A stretch of 10,793 nt of DNA. It comes from JAVBLF01 sp031553675. Its GTDB lineage: Bacteria > Bacillota > Clostridia > Christensenellales > CALWSW01. A program made the position numbers and the translations under genes. The stretch's first letter is position 1; every line of letters starts with the position of its first letter. Below, in pieces: positions 6,226 to 10,793 of the stretch. A model generated the notes under the pieces. That model searched no databases, was not told the DNA's origin, and was given only the letters and a program-made list of their open reading frames with translations. The DNA lies in assembly GCA_031553675.1 (NCBI GenBank), contig JAVBLF010000110.1:1-10793 (forward strand). Direction: 5' to 3'.

Positions 6226-6777
6226 ATGGGCTTATATCAAGATTGGCTGGAATTGGCCCGCATGCAGCGCGGCCAACAAGCACAGCAGGAATTTTGGAAA
6301 GATTACTTTGCGCAGGAGACAGAAGTTTATAAGAAGCTTCTCGACCGCGTCAACCAGCCCTACGAAGGCAAAATGGCCGAGCTCGCCAAAGAACTCGACA
6401 TGGACCCTGTCGTCTTTGCGGGCTTTATCGACGGCATGAACACCTCGTTCCAGGCCGGCGAATACGATCTGGAATCGCTGGAGGCCGAGAGCGACATCAG
6501 CCTGACCTTCGAGCCGGAAACCTTGTATTATAACATGCTCGACGCCAAGGCTGACTGGCTCTACAACCTGCCCCAATGGGACGACATCCTCACCCACGAC
6601 GAACGCGACGAGATCGCAAAGCGCTTCCGCAAAGACAAAACCTTCGTCACAGCCGAACGTAAAATCGGCCGCAACGAACCTTGCCCCTGCGGCAGTGGCA
6701 AAAAGTACAAGGCCTGCCACGGCAAGCCCGGCGCCGAGCCTCTCGAAGCAACGGACGACGAAGCAGACGCCGAATAG
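6226..6777 (+). CDS. SEC-C motif zinc-binding protein of unknown role
   Basis: The protein has 183 residues. Its C-terminus carries a SEC-C motif, IGRNEPCPCGSGKKYKACHG at 147-166, with Zn ligands C153, C155, C164 and H165. In SecA the same motif binds zinc and helps SecB and ribosome contact; stand-alone SEC-C proteins are often linked to protein quality control or remain uncharacterised. The N-terminal 145 residues are mostly predicted helical and acidic, rich in Trp, Tyr and Glu, with no family I can name. The tail after the motif is acidic (ATDDEADAE). CGGAGGA lies 5 nt before the ATG at 6226; the same frame is open 72 bases further up, but without a ribosome binding site. A 41-bp repeat starts almost directly after the stop. 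Confidence 0.85.
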   Translation: MGLYQDWLELARMQRGQQAQQEFWKDYFAQETEVYKKLLDRVNQPYEGKMAELAKELDMDPVVFAGFIDGMNTSFQAGEYDLESLEAESDISLTFEPETLYYNMLDAKADWLYNLPQWDDILTHDERDEIAKRFRKDKTFVTAERKIGRNEPCPCGSGKKYKACHGKPGAEPLEATDDEADAE

Positions 6778-6781
6778 GGAC

Positions 6782-6822
6782 CTTGGGGAATTTCATTCCC
6801 CAAACCCCTGACCCAAGGGACA
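6782..6822. repeat. 41-bp direct repeat, copy 1
   Basis: This copy is identical base for base to 6851-6891, with a 69-bp period. It opens with a 9-bp perfect stem (TTGGGGAAT / ATTCCCCAA) around a 3-nt loop. An alternative outer pairing CCTTGGG / CCCAAGG excludes the inner stem. Confidence 0.95.
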
Positions 6823-6850
6823 GCCTCGCGCTATGCGCACTGCTCCCGGT

Positions 6851-6891
6851 CTTGGGGAATTTCATTCCCCAAACCCCTGACCCAAGGGACA
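6851..6891. repeat. 41-bp direct repeat, copy 2
   Basis: This is the second identical copy, with the same 9-bp hairpin. Unlike copy 1, it runs into a further palindrome at 6884-6899. The pair resembles intergenic REP-type repeats; a genome-wide count would show whether it is a family. Confidence 0.95.
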
Positions 6892-6899
6892 AGTCCCTT
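6884..6899. repeat. 7-bp inverted repeat at the end of repeat copy 2
   Basis: AAGGGAC, two bases, then GTCCCTT form a perfect hairpin. A T-rich stretch follows only about 20 bases later, so it is not a standard terminator. Confidence 0.7.
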
Positions 6900-6955
6900 A
6901 GGAATCCCAGTATATCATGATTTTTGTGCGATCGAATGACCACATAGCAAAGCAT

Positions 6956-6989
6956 CGAAATGCCCGCCACGATCATGGCGGGCATTTCG
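6956..6989. terminator. 13-bp perfect hairpin, possible terminator
   Basis: CGAAATGCCCGCC and GGCGGGCATTTCG pair perfectly around an 8-nt loop. There is no T run on either side. It is a strong structure between convergent genes and could stop transcription or stabilise 3' ends in both directions. Confidence 0.5.
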
Positions 6990-7001
6990 GCGTGCGCCGG
7001 G

Positions 7002-7030
7002 GGCCCCGCGAATCGAAGATTTGCGGGGTC
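7002..7030. repeat. 13-bp inverted repeat with two G-U pairs
   Basis: GGCCCCGCGAATC pairs with GATTTGCGGGGTC around a 3-nt loop, needing only two G-U wobbles when read as plus-strand RNA. Wobble rather than perfect pairing suggests the structure matters, if at all, as RNA. Confidence 0.6.
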
Positions 7031-7046
7031 GGCGAAAGTTCTTTTG

Positions 7047-7102
7047 CTTCTTTTCTTTCAAGAAAAGAAGGAGAAAAAAGAAAGGGAAAAAGAAGGAAAA
7101 AA
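7047..7102 (-). terminator. 11-bp palindrome and homopurine tract after the substrate-binding protein gene
   Basis: CTTCTTTTCTT and AAGAAAAGAAG form a perfect stem with a 2-nt centre. From 7060 to 7102 the plus strand is purine only (43 nt), so the transcript of the minus-strand gene would end in a long pyrimidine tract with several U runs straight after its stop at 7105. This likely acts as a terminator or Rho-sensitive region; the mechanism is inferred. Confidence 0.5.
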
Positions 7103-7104
7103 CG

Positions 7105-8103
7105 TTACTTCACAGCGTTCGCCAAGGTGTTGTCGACGATCTTGTCGTAGGGCGCCCGCGTCTCCAGGACACCGGCCTCGATGATCACGTCCTGCATGCG
7201 GTTGAAGTCGGCTTCGTTCATGGGCGGTGCAGCCGACCAGGCGTTGATGTTCTTGTAGTTCGTCACGACTTTCGTCAGAAGCGGTACATCGCTGTCGGGG
7301 AACTGCGGCGCGATGGCTTTGGCGATCGTTTCGGCGTCTTTCTCGGCCACCCAGGTTTGGCCTTTGGCGACGGCGTTCATGAAGCGCTGGTAGAGGTCCT
7401 TGTCTTTTTCGAGCCCGCTCTTTCGCACCATAAAGGCCGTAAAGGGGATGTCTTCGACTTCGCCGCCCACCGGCGCGAGGATGCAGCCTTTGCCTTCGTT
7501 TTCGCAGAGGCTGGCCGTCGGCTCAAAGAGCGTCACATACTCGGCGTCGCTGCCTTCGAAAGCACCGGCCATGAGATTGAACTGCACGCTCGTATCGACG
7601 TTCACGTTTTCGCCCGGGATCAGGCCATTTTGCTTCAGCACATACTCGAGCACCATGTTCGGCATGCCGCCTTTGCGCCCGCCTATGATCGTCTTGCCTT
7701 CGAGATCCTTCCAAGAGAAATTCTCGGTCTTGTTGCGTCCGACGAGGAAGGAACCGTCGGTACGCGTCAGTTGTCCGATGATCAGGGCGTGATCTTCGTT
7801 TCCTTCGTTAAAGACATACACAGCCGTCTCGGGGCCGAGGAGCGCGACCTGCGCGTCGCCCGACAGGAGCGCCGTCATCGACTTGTCGCTCCCGCCGCCG
7901 TTCACCAGGTCGATCGTCATGCCCTGTTCCGCGAAAAACCCATTCTCGATCGCGGCATAGAACGGCGCGTAGAACACCGAATGCGTCACTTCGTTCAGCG
8001 TGATCTTGTCGAGCACCTTTTCCTTCGGCTGGCATCCCGCTGCCACGACCAGGCAAAGCACCAACACTATCGCCAAGATCCGTTTATGTTTCCTTTCAAG
8101 CAT
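7105..8103 (-). CDS. ABC transporter substrate-binding lipoprotein, NMT1/SsuA type
   Basis: This protein would sit outside the membrane as a lipoprotein and hand a small ligand to an ABC importer. It has 332 residues. The signal peptide has a basic start (ERKHKR), a hydrophobic core at 9-20 and a lipobox VAAGC with lipidated C24. After it comes the pattern of NitT/TauT/THI5-like binding proteins: HSVFYAPFYAAIENGFFAEQ at about 41-60, then a GGGSDK segment, ALLSGDAQVALLGPE and later EPTASL. The ligand cannot be read from the sequence; candidates in this family include nitrate, sulfonates, taurine and thiamine precursors. GGGAGGT lies 6 nt before the ATG. No permease or ATPase gene is adjacent, so it is an orphan within this window. 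A TPP-type leader was looked for and not found. Confidence 0.9.
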   Translation of the reverse strand: MLERKHKRILAIVLVLCLVVAAGCQPKEKVLDKITLNEVTHSVFYAPFYAAIENGFFAEQGMTIDLVNGGGSDKSMTALLSGDAQVALLGPETAVYVFNEGNEDHALIIGQLTRTDGSFLVGRNKTENFSWKDLEGKTIIGGRKGGMPNMVLEYVLKQNGLIPGENVNVDTSVQFNLMAGAFEGSDAEYVTLFEPTASLCENEGKGCILAPVGGEVEDIPFTAFMVRKSGLEKDKDLYQRFMNAVAKGQTWVAEKDAETIAKAIAPQFPDSDVPLLTKVVTNYKNINAWSAAPPMNEADFNRMQDVIIEAGVLETRAPYDKIVDNTLANAVK

Positions 8104-8142
8104 CTCATTACCTCCCGTTGATTTCAGAACCTGGATCTACAG

Positions 8143-8157
8143 GGCGCAATACGCGCC
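8143..8157. promoter_or_regulatory. small hairpin in the leader of the substrate-binding protein gene
   Basis: GGCGC, five bases, then GCGCC form a stable stem about 40 bp upstream of the start. The rest of the 196-bp divergent region towards hemB shows no riboswitch signature I can recognise. The stem may be a leader element or mean nothing in GC-rich DNA. Confidence 0.3.
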
Positions 8158-8234
8158 TAGAGGCCGTCATTTCGTCCCATGCGTACAGGCTCTCAGACGA
8201 TCCTACGGTTCAGAATATGTCGATGCCATCGCCT

Positions 8235-8264
8235 TTGTGCGGCGCGCGATCTTTGTGGTATAAT
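8235..8264 (+). promoter_or_regulatory. promoter of the hemB-hemL operon
   Basis: A perfect -10 box TATAAT preceded by TGG (extended -10) lies 18 bp after TTGTGC. Transcription would begin near 8271, which leaves only a few bases before the ATG at 8276 and supports the later TTG as the hemB start. Confidence 0.75.
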
Positions 8265-8287
8265 GCGATAGATGAATGAAGCATGAG

Positions 8288-8293
8288 GGAGGG
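8288..8293 (+). promoter_or_regulatory. ribosome binding site that decides the hemB TTG start
   Basis: GGAGGG stands 6 nt before TTG at 8300. The in-frame ATG at 8276 would place this site inside the coding region and would be almost leaderless. Confidence 0.75.
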
Positions 8294-8299
8294 AACGCA

Positions 8300-9283
8300 T
8301 TGCTCCACCGTCCCAGACGCCTCCGAAACGGACAAGCCATCCGCCACATGACCCGCGAAACCCGCGTGTCGCCCCGCCAGCTCATCTGGCCGATCTTCGT
8401 CCGCGACGGCGAAAACATCGTCGAACCCATCCCTTCGATGCCCGGTCAATCGCGCTACAGTGTCGACCGGCTCGAAGAACCGCTCGCACGCGCTCTGGAT
8501 GCCGGCATCGCGGGCATTCTCTATTTCGGCGTGCCCGACATCGCAAAGAAAAACTCCCAGGGCAGCGAAGCCTGGAACGAAAACGGCGGCGTCCAGCGGG
8601 CGATCCGATACGCCAAAGCAGCCTTCCCCCATTTACTCGCGATCGCCGACGTCTGCCTTTGCGAATACACCTCGCACGGCCACTGCGGCCTACTCGACGG
8701 CGAAACGGTCATCAACGACGCGACTTTACCACTCCTGGCCCGCGCCGCCGTCAGCTACGCCCAATCCGGTGCCGACATCGTCGCGCCCAGCGACATGATG
8801 GATGGGCGCGTCGCCGCGATCCGCCATGCGCTCGACGAAGCCCAGTACACCGATCGCGCCATCATGAGCTACGCCGTCAAGTACGCGTCGGCGTTCTATG
8901 GGCCTTTTCGAGAAGCCGCCGGCTCGACGCCAGGTTTCGGCGATCGTCAGGGCTACCAAATGGACCCGCACAACGCCCGCGAAGCAATCAAAGAGGCGCT
9001 GCTCGACGTCGACGAAGGTGCCGACATGCTGATCGTCAAACCGGCAGGCCCCTACCTCGACATCATCCGCGCCGTCAAGGACGCAACGCACCTGCCCCTC
9101 GCCGCCTACCAGGTGTCGGGCGAGTACGCCATGCTCAAGGCCGCCGCGCAAAACGGCTGGATCGATGAGGCGCGCGCCGCCTGTGAAAGCGCCTTGTGCG
9201 CCTTCCGCGCGGGCACCGACATTCTGATCACCTATTACGCCAACGAACTCGCCCAGTGGATGCGCGAAGGCCGTCTGGGCTAG
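8300..9283 (+). CDS. hemB: delta-aminolevulinic acid dehydratase (porphobilinogen synthase)
   Basis: HemB joins two 5-aminolevulinate molecules into porphobilinogen, the second common step of tetrapyrrole (heme, siroheme, B12) synthesis. From the TTG start the protein has 327 residues and begins LHRPRRLRN, like the RPRRLR start of other HemB proteins. The Schiff-base lysines are K194 (YAVKYAS) and K247 (IVKPAGPY). The cysteine site DVCLCEYTSHGHCG has C119, C121 and C129, so this is the zinc-using form rather than the Asp-rich magnesium form. The allosteric-region residues and the substrate loop GFGDRQGYQMDP look normal. The hemL start follows 11 bp after the stop. Confidence 0.96.
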   Translation: MLHRPRRLRNGQAIRHMTRETRVSPRQLIWPIFVRDGENIVEPIPSMPGQSRYSVDRLEEPLARALDAGIAGILYFGVPDIAKKNSQGSEAWNENGGVQRAIRYAKAAFPHLLAIADVCLCEYTSHGHCGLLDGETVINDATLPLLARAAVSYAQSGADIVAPSDMMDGRVAAIRHALDEAQYTDRAIMSYAVKYASAFYGPFREAAGSTPGFGDRQGYQMDPHNAREAIKEALLDVDEGADMLIVKPAGPYLDIIRAVKDATHLPLAAYQVSGEYAMLKAAAQNGWIDEARAACESALCAFRAGTDILITYYANELAQWMREGRLG

Positions 9284-9294
9284 AGGGAGCCAGT

Positions 9295-10593
9295 ATGCCA
9301 AATCTCATTCAATCCGCCGCCCTCTTCGAGCGCGCTTGCGGCCTCCTGCCGGGCGGCGTCAAGTCGCCCGTGCGCGCTTTCGGTGCGGTGGGCGGCACGC
9401 CCCGCTTTATCGAACGCGCCAAGGGCTGCCGGATCTACGACGCCGACGGCAACGCCTACGTCGATTACGTGCTGTCATGGGGCCCTGCTCTACTCGGCCA
9501 CGCGCCCGCCGCCGTCGTCGAAGCCGTCACCGAAGCCGCCGCCAAAGGCCTGAGCTTCGGCGCGCCTTGCGAGGGCGAAGTCGCGATCGCCGAACGCATC
9601 CGCGCCCTCGTGCCCTGCATGGACATGCTTCGCATGGTCAATTCGGGCACAGAAGCCACCATGAGCGCACTTCGCTTGGCACGCGGTTTTACGGGGCGGG
9701 ACAATTTTGTCAAGTTCGCGGGCTGCTACCACGGCCACGCCGACGCCATGCTCGTCGCGGCAGGAAGCGGTGCACTGACCCAGGGCGTTCCGAACAGCGC
9801 GGGCGTACCGGCTGATTTCGCCGCGCACACGATCGTCCTTCCCTACAACGATGTCGAAGCGGTGCGCGATTGCTTCCGCAAGCAAGGCGGCACGATCGCC
9901 GCGGTCTTCGTCGAGCCGATCGCCGCCAACATGGGCCTCGTCCTCCCCGCACCCGGCTTCTTGGAGACGCTCCGTGCCCTCTGCGACGAACACGGCGCAC
10001 TTTTGGTATTCGACGAAGTGATCACGGGCTTCCGCCTCGCGCCCGGCGGCGCACAGCAGGCCTTCGGCATCGCGCCCGATCTGAGCTGCTTTGGCAAGAT
10101 CATCGGCGGCGGCATGCCGGTCGGTTGTTACGGCGGACGCGCGGACGTCATGCGGCAGATCGCGCCTCTCGGTCCGGTCTACCAGGCCGGTACGCTGAGC
10201 GGCAACCCGGTCGCCATGGCGGCGGGCATCGCGACGCTCGACGCCATTCGCGCAGGCGGCGATCGCCTCTACGCCGATCTGGTAGCCAAAAGTGCACGCT
10301 TGGCCGACGGCTTGCAAAGCGCGGCCGACGACGCCGGCATCGCGCTGCAAACACCCCGCGCGACAGGAATCGCCGGTATCTTTTTCGCGGAAGCGCCCAT
10401 CCGAAGCCACGCCGACCTTTCCAAGGCCGACGCAGGCCGCTATGCGCGCTTCTTCCACGGCATGCTCGAACGCGGCTTTGCCTTTGCGCCGAGCGCATTC
10501 GAAGCGATCTTTCTGTCCAGCGCCCACGACGACGAAAGCATCGACGCGACGATCGCCGCCGCGCGGGACGTTTTCGCCGAAATGGCGCGATAA
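9295..10593 (+). CDS. hemL: glutamate-1-semialdehyde 2,1-aminomutase
   Basis: HemL makes 5-aminolevulinate from glutamate-1-semialdehyde with PLP, so it supplies the substrate of HemB and shows that the cell uses the C5 pathway from glutamyl-tRNA. The protein has 432 residues, the family norm. The N-terminal GLLPGGVKSPVRAF is at 16-29, NSGTEATMSALRLAR at 116-130, and the cofactor-binding FDEVITGFR at 239-247 (D240 contacts the pyridine N). The PLP lysine is K268 in CFGKIIGGGMPVG, and YQAGTLSGNPVAMAAG follows. GAGGGAG lies about 6 nt before ATG 9295; the frame is open further up inside hemB, but that part is a shadow. A partner hemA was not seen in the window. Confidence 0.97.
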   Translation: MPNLIQSAALFERACGLLPGGVKSPVRAFGAVGGTPRFIERAKGCRIYDADGNAYVDYVLSWGPALLGHAPAAVVEAVTEAAAKGLSFGAPCEGEVAIAERIRALVPCMDMLRMVNSGTEATMSALRLARGFTGRDNFVKFAGCYHGHADAMLVAAGSGALTQGVPNSAGVPADFAAHTIVLPYNDVEAVRDCFRKQGGTIAAVFVEPIAANMGLVLPAPGFLETLRALCDEHGALLVFDEVITGFRLAPGGAQQAFGIAPDLSCFGKIIGGGMPVGCYGGRADVMRQIAPLGPVYQAGTLSGNPVAMAAGIATLDAIRAGGDRLYADLVAKSARLADGLQSAADDAGIALQTPRATGIAGIFFAEAPIRSHADLSKADAGRYARFFHGMLERGFAFAPSAFEAIFLSSAHDDESIDATIAAARDVFAEMAR

Positions 10594-10605
10594 GGGCGCT
10601 CCAAA

Positions 10606-10641
10606 TCAGGCAGACTATCGGGAGAACCCCATAATGCCTGA
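10606..10641 (+). promoter_or_regulatory. inverted repeat between hemL and the next gene
   Basis: TCAGGCA and TGCCTGA pair across 22 bases. There is no T run, so a terminator is unlikely. It might stabilise the mRNA between the two cistrons. Confidence 0.3.
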
Positions 10642-10655
10642 CGAGGAGACTTCAC

Positions 10656-10793
10656 ATGGAAACAAAACACACGACACTGCTTGTGGCGCCCGGCGAACGC
10701 GACGAAGAAAGCGCCTGCTGCCTGATGAAGGTCGCGGACATGCTCCGCGCCCAGATCGGCGGCACGATCGCCGTCACCTACCTGGCCCAGCTC
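10656..10793 (+). CDS. start of a CbiX/SirB-like chelatase-type protein (partial)
   Basis: Only 46 residues are visible before the window ends. GAGGAG lies about 8 nt before the ATG. The beginning, TLLVAPGERDEESACCLMKV, resembles the N-terminus of CbiX/SirB sirohydrochlorin chelatases, which usually read LLVGHGSRDP and then a helix (EANEEFLALAELLR). The position after hemB-hemL, 62 bp from hemL and without a visible promoter, fits a tetrapyrrole gene in the same operon. The usual active-site histidine of GHGS is replaced (here APGE), so either it lacks that metal ligand or the resemblance is misleading. Family assignment is tentative because so little is seen. Confidence 0.55.
   Translation, partial: METKHTTLLVAPGERDEESACCLMKVADMLRAQIGGTIAVTYLAQL

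Larger units (their letters stand above)
6778..7104. other. gene-free interval packed with hairpins and repeats
   Basis: There is no credible coding frame here: the open frames lack ribosome binding sites and run across palindromes. The interval lies between two convergent genes. It contains a 41-bp direct repeat with internal hairpins, four further inverted repeats and a 43-nt homopurine tract. No promoter was recognised. Confidence 0.8.

Noticed and set aside
6142..6439. ATG after GGAGGG at 6125-6130, reading across the start of the SEC-C gene
   Set aside because: The GGAGGG lies between the promoter's -35 and -10 boxes, so it would not be in the transcript, and the frame overlaps a better-supported gene.
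6782..6891. CRISPR array
   Set aside because: There are only two repeat units, the unit is longer than usual CRISPR repeats and strongly self-pairing in several ways, and no cas genes are in the window.
7021..8121. 366-aa plus-strand open frame opposite the substrate-binding protein gene
   Set aside because: The minus strand has a signal peptide, lipobox and family motifs. The plus frame has no ribosome binding site and starts inside hairpins.
8104..8230. Possible TPP or ykkC-type riboswitch in front of the substrate-binding protein gene (CTGAGAG seen on the minus strand)
   Set aside because: The other conserved blocks of these riboswitches are missing or out of order, so one short match is not enough.
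9490..10527. 345-aa minus-strand open frame opposite hemL
   Set aside because: hemL is complete with all its motifs; the antisense frame has no start signal and only reflects GC-rich third positions.

Overview
The window most resembles a GC-rich member of the Firmicutes, possibly a Negativicutes-type anaerobe. That rests on spmAB, an IreB-family protein, strong GGAGG ribosome binding sites, near-consensus sigma-A promoters and the C5-type heme genes hemB-hemL. The class-level guess is an inference and would need a 16S or marker-gene check.

Layout from left to right. (1) Positions 1-2160, minus strand: a visibly AT-richer block with a tyrosine recombinase followed 23 bp later by a ParA/Soj ATPase that runs off the left edge. 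This looks like one end of an integrated element (island, ICE or prophage). Its recombinase end faces the 3' end of a tRNA-Cys gene, across a leader with two palindromes and a tandem direct repeat. (2) 2168-2630, minus strand: a four-gene tRNA operon (Asp-Phe-Gly-Cys, all with encoded CCA), with a textbook promoter and a Rho-independent terminator. (3) 2787-3880, plus strand: spmA-spmB, with overlapping stop and start codons. (4) 3901-4657, minus strand: ireB with its own promoter and terminator, and upstream of it a 51-aa small gene with a GTG start. (5) 4866-6074, plus strand: an NADP-type isocitrate dehydrogenase of the eukaryote-like homodimeric class. (6) 6226-6777, plus strand: a SEC-C zinc-motif protein. 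(7) 6778-7104: no gene, but a dense set of hairpins that includes a perfect 41-bp direct repeat and a homopurine tract. (8) 7105-8103, minus strand: a lone lipoprotein substrate-binding protein of the NMT1/SsuA type. (9) 8235-10793, plus strand: hemB-hemL and the start of a third gene that resembles a CbiX/SirB-type chelatase domain with an altered active-site motif. These three are probably one operon for tetrapyrrole synthesis.

Most genes are housekeeping. The parts most worth a second look are the recombinase-ParA element and its junction at tRNA-Cys, the hairpin/repeat field at 6778-7104, the unannotated 51-aa gene, the ireB gene outside its usual alaS-ruvX setting, and the partial chelatase-like gene without the usual histidine. 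I did not see convincing evidence of a wholly new multi-gene system; the left element continues outside the window and could hold one.
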